Below the pieces are notes generated by a model, which saw only the letters and a list, made by a program, of their open reading frames with translations, was not told the origin of the DNA and made no database searches. The position numbers were made by a program, and so were the translations under genes. A DNA stretch of 40,093 nt from contig NZ_QFNM01000029.1 in NCBI RefSeq assembly GCF_003248455.1, positions 1 to 40,093 of the forward strand. Reading direction: 5' to 3'. Positions 7,125 to 16,230 of the stretch are shown here, in pieces (within the stretch, counting starts at the first letter, position 1; each line of letters opens with the position of its first letter). The stretch is from Brevundimonas sp. Lineage in GTDB: Bacteria; Pseudomonadota; Alphaproteobacteria; Caulobacterales; Caulobacteraceae.

Positions 7125-8834
7125 ATGAACATTCAGGGATGGGCGGAGATCGCCCTGACGCTCGGCCTGGCCGCGTTGCTTGGCTGGCCGATCGGCGTCT
7201 ACATGTCGCGCGTCTGGAACGGCGAGCGGACATGGCTCGACCCGGTGCTGAAGCCGGTGGAGGGCGTCTTCTACAGGGCCTCGGGCGTCGATCCGAGCCG
7301 GAGCCAGGGTTGGCTCGGCTATGCGGGCGCTCTCCTGGCCTTCAACGCGGCCGGCTTCTTCGTGCTCTACGGCATCCTGCGCTTACAGGGCATGCTCCCG
7401 CTTAACCCGCAGGGCTTCGATGGCCTGAACGCCCATATGGCGTTCAACACCGCCGTCAGCTTCGTGACCAACACCAACTGGCAGGCCTACGGCGGCGAGA
7501 CGACCATGTCGACGCTCAGCCAGATGCTGGGCCTGACCGTCCAGAACTTTCTGTCGGCGGCGACGGGCGCGACGATCGCGGCGGCCCTGGCGCGCGCCTT
7601 CGTCGCCGATCGCGGCCAGGGAGTGGGCAACTTCTGGGCCGACCTGACCCGCACGACCCTTTATGTCCTGCTGCCGCTGTCGGTCCTGCTGGCGGTCGCC
7701 CTGGCGGGCCTCGGCGTCGTGCAGTCGCTTCAGGCGTCCGCTACGGCGACCACGCTGGAGGGCGGACAGCAGACCATCAGCCTGTTCCCAACCGCCAGCC
7801 AGTTGGCCATCAAGCAACTGGGGATCAACGGAGGCGGCATCTTCAACGTCAATTCGGCCCATCCGCTGGAGAACCCGACGCCGCTGACGAACCTGATCAC
7901 GGCGGTCTCGATCAATGTGTTGGGCTGGGCGGCCTTCTTCGCCTTCGGCCGCAGCGTTCTTGCCAAGCGCGACATCCGGGCCCTGGCCGTCGCCGCCCTG
8001 ATCCTGCTCTCGGCCTCGGGCGCGGCCATGTATGCGATCGAGACCCAGACCGTCCCGTCTCTGGCGGCTGCGGGAGTCGAAGCGACCGCCAACATGGAGG
8101 GCAAGGAGGTCCGCTTCGGCGTGCCCGCCTCGGTCGCCTGGGCGACCATGACGACCGGCGCGTCGAACGGCTCGGTCAACGCCATGCACGCCAGTTTCAT
8201 GCCGCTGGGCGGGGGCTTGCAGATGTTCCTGATGCAACTGGGTGAAATCCTGCCCGGCGGCATTGGATCGGGCATCGCCGTCATGGTTCTGATGGCGGTG
8301 CTGGCGGTGTTCGTCGCCGGGCTGATGGTCGGCCGCACGCCGGAGTATCTCGGCAAGAAGATCGAGGCGCGCGAAATCCAGTTCGCCATGGTGGCCGTGC
8401 TGGTGCTGCCGCTGGCCATCCTGGGCTTCGCCGCCGTGGCCGCCGTTTTGCCCGCCGCGCTGGAAGGCTTGCTCAATGACGGACCGCATGGACTGTCGGA
8501 AATCCTCTACGGCTACACCTCCGCCGCCGCCAACAACGGTTCGGCCTTCGCGGGCCTAACAGCGAATGGCCCCTGGTGGGCGACGACTCAGGGCCTTGCC
8601 ATGCTGCTTGGCCGCTTCGTTCCCGCCGTGGCGGTGTTGGCTGTCGCCGGCGCTCTGGTCGTCAAGCCCAAGCTGGCGCCCAGCGCGGGCACGCTGCCGA
8701 CCCATGGGCCGCTGTTCATCGGCCTGTTGATCGGCGTCATCCTCATCCTGGGCGGATTGCAATTCTTCCCCGCCCTGGCCCTTGGCCCCATCGCCGAGCA
8801 CTTCCAGATGCTCGGCGGCGTGGTCCGACCCTGA
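7125..8834 (+). CDS. kdpA: KdpA, potassium-binding and translocating subunit
   Basis: 569 residues, the usual KdpA length (557 in E. coli). It is a polytopic membrane protein of the potassium-channel superfamily and takes K+ from the periplasm at high affinity. The first selectivity loop is SFVTNTNWQAYGGE (about residues 112-125). Later ones include TTGASNGSVNAMHA (about 340) and TSAAANNGSAFAG (about 465), matching the fourfold KdpA filter. ATG 7125 follows GGGAG at proper spacing. It is the first large gene of kdpFABC and appears intact, with no frame break. Confidence 0.97.
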   Translation: MNIQGWAEIALTLGLAALLGWPIGVYMSRVWNGERTWLDPVLKPVEGVFYRASGVDPSRSQGWLGYAGALLAFNAAGFFVLYGILRLQGMLPLNPQGFDGLNAHMAFNTAVSFVTNTNWQAYGGETTMSTLSQMLGLTVQNFLSAATGATIAAALARAFVADRGQGVGNFWADLTRTTLYVLLPLSVLLAVALAGLGVVQSLQASATATTLEGGQQTISLFPTASQLAIKQLGINGGGIFNVNSAHPLENPTPLTNLITAVSINVLGWAAFFAFGRSVLAKRDIRALAVAALILLSASGAAMYAIETQTVPSLAAAGVEATANMEGKEVRFGVPASVAWATMTTGASNGSVNAMHASFMPLGGGLQMFLMQLGEILPGGIGSGIAVMVLMAVLAVFVAGLMVGRTPEYLGKKIEAREIQFAMVAVLVLPLAILGFAAVAAVLPAALEGLLNDGPHGLSEILYGYTSAAANNGSAFAGLTANGPWWATTQGLAMLLGRFVPAVAVLAVAGALVVKPKLAPSAGTLPTHGPLFIGLLIGVILILGGLQFFPALALGPIAEHFQMLGGVVRP

Positions 8835-8850
8835 TCTCGGGACAACCGAC

Positions 8851-10920
8851 ATGACCATGACAATCCCCGAGCCCCACACGGGCGCCGAGCGCCGGGCGTC
8901 CATCGTTGGCGGCCTGACCGGCCAGATGATCGGCCGCGCTCTGCGTGACGCCGTCGTCAAGCTGAACCCCGTCAAGTTGCTCAAAAACCCGGTGATCTTC
9001 ACCACCTGGATCGTGGCCCTGCTCGCCACGGTCTCGGCGGCGGCAGCGATCGCGGCGGGCGACGGTTTGGGCTTCGCCCTGCAACTGGCGCTGTGGCTGT
9101 GGGCCACCGTGCTGTTCGCCAACGTCGCGGAGAGCGTGGCGGAGGGGCGCGGCAAGGCGGCGGCTGACAGCCTTCGCGCCACCCGCGTCACGACCAAGGC
9201 CAAGCTGATCGTCGATCCCAAGACCGGGCTAACCGTGCCGACGCCCGCGCACGAACTGGAGATCGGATCGATCGTCCTGGTCGAGGCCGGCGACGTCATC
9301 CCGTCCGATGGCGAGATCGTCGAGGGCGTCGCCTCGGTCAACGAGGCCGCCATCACTGGAGAATCGGCGCCGGTGATCCGGGAATCCGGCGGCGACCGTT
9401 CGGCCGTGACCGGCGGCACCACCGTGGTCTCGGACTGGATCAAGGTGCGGATTACCGCCACGCCCGGATCGACCTTCCTCGACCGGATGATCGCCATGGT
9501 CGAGGGCGCGGATCGTCGCAAGACGCCGAACGAACTGGCCCTGGCGGTTCTGCTGGCGGGTCTGACGCTGGTGTTCCTGATCGCGGTCGTGACCTTGGTC
9601 GGGCTAGGCGCCTATTCCGGCGTCGATCTCGATCCGATCGTTCTCGGCGCCCTGTTCATCACCCTGATCCCCACGACCATCGGCGGACTGCTTTCGGCCG
9701 TCGGCATCGCGGGCATGGACCGGCTGCTGAAGGTCAATGTGCTCGCGACCTCGGGTCGGGCCGTGGAGGCCGCCGGAGATGTCGACACCCTGTTGCTGGA
9801 CAAGACCGGCACCATCACCTTCGGCAACCGCATGGCGACCGAGGTGATCCCGGTCCCCGGCGTCCGCCCCGAGGCGGCGCTGACGGCCGCCGTCATGGCG
9901 TCCCTGGCCGACGAGACGCCGGAGGGTCGCTCGATCGTCGAACTGGGCCGCAACGCCGGTCTGACGGCCGAGCTGCCTGAGGGCGCGACCGCCATCCCCT
10001 TCACCGCCGTCACGCGCCAGTCGGGCGTGGACGCAGGGACGGACGTCTGGCGGAAGGGCGCGGTCGATGCGGTCTTGAAGTCGCTGAACCTCGCCGAAGC
10101 CCAGGCTCCGAGCGAGTTCCGCCAAGCGGTTGAGCGCATCGCCCGTTCGGGCGGCACGCCGCTGGCGGTCACGCACAACGGCGTCCTGGTCGGCGTCATC
10201 CACCTTAAGGACGTGGTCAAGCCGGGAGTGAAGGAGCGGTTCGCCGACCTGCGCCGCATGGGCCTGCGCACGGTGATGATTACCGGCGACAACCCGGTGA
10301 CGGCCGCCGCCATCGCCTCGGAAGCGGGAGTCGACGACTACCTCGCCGAAGCCACGCCCGAGGACAAGATGCGCCTGATCAAGGCCGAGCAGGCCAAGGG
10401 GCGTCTGGTCGCCATGTGCGGCGACGGGGCCAACGACGCGCCTGCGTTAGCCCAGGCCGACGTCGGCGTGGCGATGCAAACCGGCGCCCAGGCCGCGCGC
10501 GAGGCCGGCAACATGGTCGATCTCGACAGCGATCCGACCAAGGTCATCGAGATCGTCGAGGTCGGCAAGCAGCTGCTGATCACGCGCGGCGCCCTGACCA
10601 CCTTCTCGATCGCCAATGACGTAGCCAAATACTTCGCCATCATCCCGGCGATGTTCGTGGTCGCCCTGCCGTCGCTCGGCGCGCTGAACATCATGGGGCT
10701 GTCGAGCCCCCAGAGCGCCATCCTGTCGGCGGTGATCTTCAACGCCCTGGTGATTGTCGCCCTGATCCCCTTGGCCCTGCGCGGCGTGAAGTATCGCGCC
10801 ATCGGGGCCGGAAAGCTGCTCAGCCGCAACCTGCTGATCTACGGCCTCGGCGGTCTCGTCGCGCCCTTCGTCGGCATCAAGCTCATCGATCTGGTCATCT
10901 CCGGGCTGGGCCTGGCTTGA
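8851..10920 (+). CDS. kdpB: KdpB, P-type ATPase subunit
   Basis: 689 residues from ATG 8851 (MTMTIPEPHTG). An upstream in-frame start at 8782 lies inside kdpA and is not needed. The phosphorylated aspartate is D317 in LLLDKTGTIT. The actuator motif TGES is at about 169-172 and the hinge motif GDGANDAPALAQADVGVAM is present. NPVKLLKNPVIF near the start is typical of KdpB. It hydrolyses ATP to drive K+ through KdpA. All catalytic motifs are intact. It overlaps or abuts the porin gene at its 3' end. Confidence 0.97.
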   Translation: MTMTIPEPHTGAERRASIVGGLTGQMIGRALRDAVVKLNPVKLLKNPVIFTTWIVALLATVSAAAAIAAGDGLGFALQLALWLWATVLFANVAESVAEGRGKAAADSLRATRVTTKAKLIVDPKTGLTVPTPAHELEIGSIVLVEAGDVIPSDGEIVEGVASVNEAAITGESAPVIRESGGDRSAVTGGTTVVSDWIKVRITATPGSTFLDRMIAMVEGADRRKTPNELALAVLLAGLTLVFLIAVVTLVGLGAYSGVDLDPIVLGALFITLIPTTIGGLLSAVGIAGMDRLLKVNVLATSGRAVEAAGDVDTLLLDKTGTITFGNRMATEVIPVPGVRPEAALTAAVMASLADETPEGRSIVELGRNAGLTAELPEGATAIPFTAVTRQSGVDAGTDVWRKGAVDAVLKSLNLAEAQAPSEFRQAVERIARSGGTPLAVTHNGVLVGVIHLKDVVKPGVKERFADLRRMGLRTVMITGDNPVTAAAIASEAGVDDYLAEATPEDKMRLIKAEQAKGRLVAMCGDGANDAPALAQADVGVAMQTGAQAAREAGNMVDLDSDPTKVIEIVEVGKQLLITRGALTTFSIANDVAKYFAIIPAMFVVALPSLGALNIMGLSSPQSAILSAVIFNALVIVALIPLALRGVKYRAIGAGKLLSRNLLIYGLGGLVAPFVGIKLIDLVISGLGLA

Positions 10921-10949
10921 CCGCTCCCCTCATCGTGAAAGTCCAATCC

Positions 10950-11687
10950 ATGACCCGCAAATCCCGCTTCCGCGCCTCGGGCAAGAACGACATCTGGTTC
11001 GCCGGCGCCTGCCTCGTCGCCTTGGTTGTCTGGGGCATCGCCAGCCAGGCCGACGCCCAAGAGGCCGAAGGGCCGCAATGGTCGGCCAACGTCGCCGTCG
11101 CCTCCGATTACATCTTCCGGGGCGTCAGTCAGACCGAGGAAGACGCCGCCCTTTCCGCCGGCGTCGACATGACCAACGGCGTCTTCTACGCCGGCGCCTG
11201 GGCCTCCAATGTCTCGTTCGCCGGCGATGGCGACACGGGCGTCGAAGCCGATATCTATGCCGGTGTCCGGCCTGAGTTCGCCGGTTTCGCCCTGGACTTC
11301 GGGGTCATCGGCTATCTGTATGACGAGACCGGCGCGCTCGATTACGACTACGTCGAGTTCAAGGCCGGCGCCTCGCGCGCCGTCGGGCCGGCGACAATCG
11401 GCGCCGTCGTCTTCTACTCCCCCGACTTCTTCGGCGCGTCCGAGGACGAGGCGACTTACGTCGAGGCCAACGCCGCCTTCACCCCAGCCGACCGTTGGAC
11501 CGTCTCGGGCGCCATGGGCCGCCAGTTCGTCTCGTCTGACTTCGACTACACAACATGGAATGTGGGTGCGGCCTACGCCCTGACCGACACCTTGGCGATC
11601 GACCTTCGCTACCATGACACCGACGAGCATGACTTCGGCCAGATCTACGAAAGTCGCGCCGTCGCAACCCTGAAGGCGACCTTCTGA
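10950..11687 (+). CDS. TorF-family putative porin inside the kdp operon
   Basis: 245 residues from ATG 10950 (MTRKSRFRASG). An alternative TTG at 10917 would overlap the kdpB stop. A basic start, one hydrophobic stretch (FAGACLVALVVWGIASQADA) and a likely cut after ADA form a signal peptide. The mature part starts with WSANVAVASDYIFRGVSQTE, the mark of the TorF/Gcw_chp (TIGR02001) family of outer-membrane proteins, with alternating aromatic strands and a terminal Phe. Its stop overlaps the kdpC start (TGATG). It separates kdpB from kdpC. By context it may let K+ pass the outer membrane, which is inference. Confidence 0.85.
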   Translation: MTRKSRFRASGKNDIWFAGACLVALVVWGIASQADAQEAEGPQWSANVAVASDYIFRGVSQTEEDAALSAGVDMTNGVFYAGAWASNVSFAGDGDTGVEADIYAGVRPEFAGFALDFGVIGYLYDETGALDYDYVEFKAGASRAVGPATIGAVVFYSPDFFGASEDEATYVEANAAFTPADRWTVSGAMGRQFVSSDFDYTTWNVGAAYALTDTLAIDLRYHDTDEHDFGQIYESRAVATLKATF

Positions 11688-12271
11688 TGCTCTCCTCACT
11701 TCGTCCCGCCATCGTGATGGTGGCCTTGTTCACCCTGCTCCTTGGCCTGGCCTATCCGCTTGCTGTCACCGGCGTGGCGCAACTGGCCTTCCCTTCCCAG
11801 GCCGACGGCAGCCTGGTCCGGGATGCGGACGGCGCGGTGCGGGGCTCGGCCCTGATCGGCCAGACCTTCGCCGAGCCGCGCTACCTGCACTCGCGGCCGT
11901 CGGCGGCGGGCGATGGCTACGACGCCTCCGCCTCGTCGGGCTCCAACCTTGGCCCCTTGAATCCCGACCTGGCCGAGCGGGTGCGGACCGGAGCCGAGGC
12001 GATCCGGACCGAGGCCGGCGCGGCGACCATCCCCGCCGATGCCGTGACTACCTCGGCGTCCGGCCTCGACCCGCACATCTCGCCGGAATACGCTGCGCTT
12101 CAGGCGGCGCGGATCGCCCGGGCCAGGGGCGCGCCGGTTCAGGAGGTTCAGCGCGTGATCGACGCCCATACGGAAGCTCGCCTGCTCGGCTTCATCGGCC
12201 AGCCGCGCGTCAACGTGCTGATGACCAACCGGGCGCTTGACGTCAACTTTCCGGCCGCTGCCGCCCAGTGA
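11687..12271 (+). CDS. kdpC: KdpC, accessory subunit
   Basis: 194 residues, the family's usual length. One N-terminal membrane helix (IVMVALFTLLLGLAYPLAVT) is followed by a periplasmic domain with the KdpC signatures GSALIGQTF, YLHSRPSAAGDGYDA, ASSGSNLGP and LDPHISPEYA. KdpC stabilises the KdpFABC complex. The ATG overlaps the porin stop, and its own stop overlaps the kdpD start, so the genes are tightly coupled. Intact. Confidence 0.97.
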   Translation: MLSSLRPAIVMVALFTLLLGLAYPLAVTGVAQLAFPSQADGSLVRDADGAVRGSALIGQTFAEPRYLHSRPSAAGDGYDASASSGSNLGPLNPDLAERVRTGAEAIRTEAGAATIPADAVTTSASGLDPHISPEYAALQAARIARARGAPVQEVQRVIDAHTEARLLGFIGQPRVNVLMTNRALDVNFPAAAAQ

Positions 12272-14943
12272 CGGACGCGCCGTCAGTCCCCGACCCCACC
12301 AAGGCCGGGAGTAAGCATCCCAAACGCGGGCGGCTGAAGGTCTTTCTCGGCATGTCCCCTGGGGTCGGCAAGACCTACGAGATGCTGCGCGCCGCCCGAC
12401 GCCGAAAGGCCGAGGGCGGCGACGTCGTTGTCGGGGTGGTCGAAACCCATGGCCGCAAGGAAACCCAGAGCCTGCTGCGAGGGCTGGAGGTGATGGCCCG
12501 CAAGCCGATCGACTACAAGGGTCGCGCCCTGATGGAGTTCGACATCGATGCGGCCTTGGCGCGTAGGCCTGAACTGCTGCTGGTCGACGAATACGCTCAC
12601 TCCAACGTCCCCGGCTCGCGTCATCCCAAGCGCTGGCAGGACGTTGAGGAACTGCTGGACGCCGGCATCAACGTCTGGACGACTCTCAACGTCCAGCACC
12701 TGGAAAGCCTAGTCGAGGTGGTCCTGCGTATCACCGGCGTGCGCCAGCGCGAGACGGTGCCAGATAGCGCCCTGTCCCGTGCAGACGACATCGAGGTGGT
12801 GGACATCACCGCTGACGAACTTCGCCAGCGGCTTGCCGAGGGCAAGGTGTATGTGCCCGAGACTGCCCGGCTGGCGGCCGACAAATTTTTCAAGGTCGAG
12901 AACCTGATCGCCCTGCGCGAACTGGCGCTTCGCCGGGCCGCCCAGACTGTAGACGATCAACTGGTCGCCACATTGCGCGATCGCGGTATGGAAGGACCTT
13001 GGGCGGCGGGCGAGCGCATTCTTGTCCTGGTCGGCGGCGACGCCATGGCGTCGCCCCTCGTCCGGGCTGGGCGGCGACTGTCCGACATGATGATGGACGC
13101 GCCGTGGACCGTAGCCCACGTCGAGCGTCCCAGCCGTCCCGTGCCGGGAGCCGTCGGCGCGGCGCGGCTGGGCGAAGCCTTCATGTTGGCGGAACAGCTC
13201 GGCGGTCGCACCGTGCTGCTGACCGGCGACGACGTGGTCAAGGCTGTGATGGATTATGCCCGCCGCGCCAATGTCACCCAGATCGTTATCGGCAAGGGCA
13301 TCGACAGCCGGATCAGCGAAATCATGGGGCGTTCTCTGGCCGCCGAGCTATTGCGCGCGGGCAAAGGGACGGCGATCCACGTCATCACCGAGGGAGAGAG
13401 CGGATCGGCCCAGACCGTGGCCAGCACGTCGGCTCGCCGCCGCCTCGCCTGGCAGGGCTATGCGACCGGCGCGGCGTTCATCGTCGTCGCCACGGGCATC
13501 GCCGTTATCCTGGATCGGACCTTCCAGCGCGTCGATCTCGGGGTCGTTTACCTGTCCGCCGTATTGGCGGCGGGCGTCCTCTATGGCCTCAGACCAGCCC
13601 TCGTTGCGGCGACGGTGGCCTTCCTCACCTACAATTTCCTTTTCCTTGAACCGCGCTACACCTTCCTGATCGGATCGCCCACCGACATCCTGACTCTGGT
13701 CGTTTTCTGGGCGGTGGCCCTGGTCACCGGCGGCCTCGCGGGACGGGTCCGGGACCAGGCCCGCAATGCCCAGCGCCGGGCGTCGGCCGTGTCGGCCCTG
13801 CTCGCCGCCAGCCAGAGTCTGGCCGCCGCCGAAGATCGACTGGCGACCGCCAGGGTTCTGGCGGAACAGACCGCCGCTGCCGCCGGCGCGAAGGCGGTGG
13901 TGCTGCTGCCCTTGGACGACGATCTTGTGGCAGTCGCCGGGGCGCCGACGCTGGAGACCCTGGGCTCCGCCGCCATGGCTGCCGCCCGTTGGGCCTGGGA
14001 GCGCGGTGAGCCAGCAGGGCACGGGACAGGCACCCTGCCGCAGACCAGCTGGACCTTTCGGCCCCTCCAGGGCCTTCGCTCCCGCGCCGGGGTGGCGGGC
14101 ATTGAGGCCGACGCCTTGGCGTCAGGCTCTGAAGAGGAGCGGCTGGCCCTGGCCTTGCTGGAACAGGGGGCCGTCGCGCTGGAACGAGCCCAGTTGGCTG
14201 GAGACGCCGTGGAGACCGAGACCCTGCGGCGCACTGATCGGTTCAGGGGCGCGCTCATGAACTCCGTCAGCCACGACCTGCGCACGCCCCTGTCCACCGT
14301 CCTCGGCGCCGCCACCACGCTGATCGACTACGGTCCGACCCTGAAGGCGGACGTCCGCAGAGACCTGCTGCTCAGCATCCGCGAGGAAGCCGAGCGCCTA
14401 AGTCGCTACGTCGGCGACCTGCTCGACATGACGCGCCTCGAGGGCGGGGCGCTCAGCGTCCGATCCGACTGGACCGACGTGCGCGACGTGCTGAACGCGG
14501 CGGCCGAGCGGGTTTCGCGCCGCCTTGGCGCCCGTCGCCTGGCCCGAGACTTTCCGTCACAGCTTAGCGCCGTCCAGGCCGACCAGGCCTTGCTGGAGCA
14601 GGCGCTGGTCAACATCCTTGAGAACGCCATCGCCTACAGCCCCGACGACACCACCATCGAACTGGCCGCCTATGAAGACCGGGGCTCGGTGGTCATCTCG
14701 ATCGAAGACGAAGGGAAAGGCATTCCCACCGAAGAGTTGGAGCGGGTCTTCGACAAGTTCCGGCGCATGGACGAGCAGCCGGACCGGTCCAAGGGCGCGG
14801 GGCTCGGACTGGCCATTGCCAAGGGGTTCGTCGAGGCGATGAATGGCCGCATCGCCGCCGCCAGCCCGATCCACGATGGCCACGGCACCCGCATCCTGAT
14901 CAGCCTGCCCAAGTCCATCGCCACTCATCCCGATCTGCTTTAG
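12268..14943 (+). CDS. kdpD: KdpD, potassium-sensing histidine kinase
   Basis: 891 residues starting at GTG 12268, overlapping the kdpC stop. The N-terminal KdpD domain (about 20-230) has Walker A GMSPGVGKT and DEYAHSNVPGSRHPKRWQD. It is followed by a USP-like domain, four membrane helices (about 395-495), a GAF-like region, a HisKA box SHDLRTPLSTVLG with H669, and HATPase boxes (NILENAIAYSP, GAGLGLAIAKGF). It senses low K+ or turgor and phosphorylates KdpE. Close to the E. coli length and intact. Confidence 0.97.
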   Translation: MTDAPSVPDPTKAGSKHPKRGRLKVFLGMSPGVGKTYEMLRAARRRKAEGGDVVVGVVETHGRKETQSLLRGLEVMARKPIDYKGRALMEFDIDAALARRPELLLVDEYAHSNVPGSRHPKRWQDVEELLDAGINVWTTLNVQHLESLVEVVLRITGVRQRETVPDSALSRADDIEVVDITADELRQRLAEGKVYVPETARLAADKFFKVENLIALRELALRRAAQTVDDQLVATLRDRGMEGPWAAGERILVLVGGDAMASPLVRAGRRLSDMMMDAPWTVAHVERPSRPVPGAVGAARLGEAFMLAEQLGGRTVLLTGDDVVKAVMDYARRANVTQIVIGKGIDSRISEIMGRSLAAELLRAGKGTAIHVITEGESGSAQTVASTSARRRLAWQGYATGAAFIVVATGIAVILDRTFQRVDLGVVYLSAVLAAGVLYGLRPALVAATVAFLTYNFLFLEPRYTFLIGSPTDILTLVVFWAVALVTGGLAGRVRDQARNAQRRASAVSALLAASQSLAAAEDRLATARVLAEQTAAAAGAKAVVLLPLDDDLVAVAGAPTLETLGSAAMAAARWAWERGEPAGHGTGTLPQTSWTFRPLQGLRSRAGVAGIEADALASGSEEERLALALLEQGAVALERAQLAGDAVETETLRRTDRFRGALMNSVSHDLRTPLSTVLGAATTLIDYGPTLKADVRRDLLLSIREEAERLSRYVGDLLDMTRLEGGALSVRSDWTDVRDVLNAAAERVSRRLGARRLARDFPSQLSAVQADQALLEQALVNILENAIAYSPDDTTIELAAYEDRGSVVISIEDEGKGIPTEELERVFDKFRRMDEQPDRSKGAGLGLAIAKGFVEAMNGRIAAASPIHDGHGTRILISLPKSIATHPDLL

Positions 14944-14951
14944 CCTTCCGC

Positions 14952-15641
14952 ATGGCCGCGCTCCGCCCGCAAATCCTCGTCATCGACGACGAGCCGCAGA
15001 TTCACCGCTTCCTGTCGCCGGCGCTGGACGCCGCCGGCTATGAGCCCAAGCGCGCCGACAGCGGACAGGAAGGCCTGCGCGGCATCGCCCTTTGGAGCCC
15101 CGACGCGGTCGTGCTGGACCTCGGCCTGCCCGACATGGACGGCAAGGACGTGCTGACGCGCGCGCGCGAGTTCTACACGGGGCCGATCATCGTCCTGTCC
15201 GCCCGCGACCGCGAAGCGGAGAAGATCGCGGCGCTGGACCTCGGCGCCAACGACTATGTCGAGAAGCCGTTCGGGGTCGGAGAACTGCTCGCGCGACTGC
15301 GGGCGAGCCTTCGTCAGACGCCCGACCGCGCCGTCACCTGTGGACCGCTGGAGATTGGCGACGTTCGCATCGATCTGGAGCAGCGCCGAGTCACGCGTGG
15401 CGATGCCCATGTGCGCCTCACGCCGAAGGAGTTCGATGTGCTGGCGGTCCTCGTCAGGAGCGCAGGAAAGGTCATCGGCCACCGAGACCTGCTCGTCGCC
15501 GTCTGGGGAGCAGCCCATGCCACGGACACGCAATATCTACGTGTCGTCGTAGGTCAGCTCCGACAAAAGCTGGAAATCGACCCCGCCAATCCCGGGCTCA
15601 TCGAAACCGAGCCGGGCGTAGGCTACCGTCTGCTGATCTGA
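14952..15641 (+). CDS. kdpE: KdpE, response regulator (OmpR class)
   Basis: 229 residues. The receiver domain has ILVIDDEPQIHRFL and the phosphoacceptor D56 in VVLDLGLPDMDG, with K in NDYVEKPFG. The C-terminal winged helix has LTPKEFDVLAVLV and QYLRVVVGQLRQKLE, typical of KdpE. It starts 8 bp after kdpD. It would activate kdp transcription from the region at 6743-6942 when K+ is scarce, so the cargo brings its own regulator. Confidence 0.97.
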   Translation: MAALRPQILVIDDEPQIHRFLSPALDAAGYEPKRADSGQEGLRGIALWSPDAVVLDLGLPDMDGKDVLTRAREFYTGPIIVLSARDREAEKIAALDLGANDYVEKPFGVGELLARLRASLRQTPDRAVTCGPLEIGDVRIDLEQRRVTRGDAHVRLTPKEFDVLAVLVRSAGKVIGHRDLLVAVWGAAHATDTQYLRVVVGQLRQKLEIDPANPGLIETEPGVGYRLLI

Positions 15642-15712
15642 GTGCGGGGTCCACCGAGGCGGCCCTGACTGCGGTGCCTGCGTCGCGCCAGCGTCCGCCA
15701 ATTTGGCCCCGG

Positions 15713-16099
15713 CTAGTCCTTTTTCGGCAGGCTAACCAGCGCCGCCATCAATTCTGGCGTCATCACGACTTGGGGCATCTTTCCAAGCAACTCGGGCGAC
15801 AGCGTGATTTCGCCGGTCACTTGCGGCTTGAAGGGGATCAGGTCGATCCCAAGAACGTGCATGAACTGGAGCATGAAGGTCGCCGGGAATGTTCCCCGAC
15901 TGATCTTGTTGCGGACGCTGACCTCGGTTTCCGAGACCCCGATCGCCTGCATACGCTTCGCAATGTCCGCATAGGTCAGATTCTGGCGACGCTGTTCAAC
16001 CCGCAGAAGGGTTCGCGCCTTCTCGCGCCAGGAATTCTCGACATCTTCGAGATCGACGGTGGGCGATATGGATTCAGCCATGGCCATTGATGCCACCAT
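15713..16099 (-). CDS. DUF6471-type helix-turn-helix protein
   Basis: 128 residues with a core RRQNLTYADIAKRMQAIGVS, then ETEVSVRNKISRGTFPATFM and LQFMHVLGIDLI. This is the pattern of DUF6471 proteins, which look like XRE-type helix-turn-helix domains. Three in-frame ATGs (16099, 16087, 16081) are possible. The outermost is given. It is divergent from the transposase, and the 130 bp between them hold repeated CGCACATACGCGACA sequences. A role as repressor of transposase expression is inferred from layout, not shown by the sequence. Confidence 0.7.
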   Translation of the reverse strand: MVASMAMAESISPTVDLEDVENSWREKARTLLRVEQRRQNLTYADIAKRMQAIGVSETEVSVRNKISRGTFPATFMLQFMHVLGIDLIPFKPQVTGEITLSPELLGKMPQVVMTPELMAALVSLPKKD

Positions 16100-16230
16100 C
16101 CGCCGCGACGATCAATCCGCGCGACTTAGCGCGCTTTTGAGCGATGCACATCGCACATACGCGACAAAGTCCTTGACGCGCACCGGCACGATAGGTATCG
16201 CACATACGCGACATTTCTCTCATATGTGCG
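16100..16230. promoter_or_regulatory. Divergent regulatory region with repeated operator-like sites
   Basis: TCGCACATACGCGACA occurs twice as a perfect 16-bp direct repeat (16151-16166 and 16198-16213), 47 bp apart start to start. A partial inverted copy, CATATGTGCG, lies at 16221-16230 beside the transposase start. A TTGACG hexamer at 16173-16178 may be a -35 element. Spacing suggests binding of a dimeric regulator, the DUF6471 protein being the obvious candidate. Confidence 0.55.
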
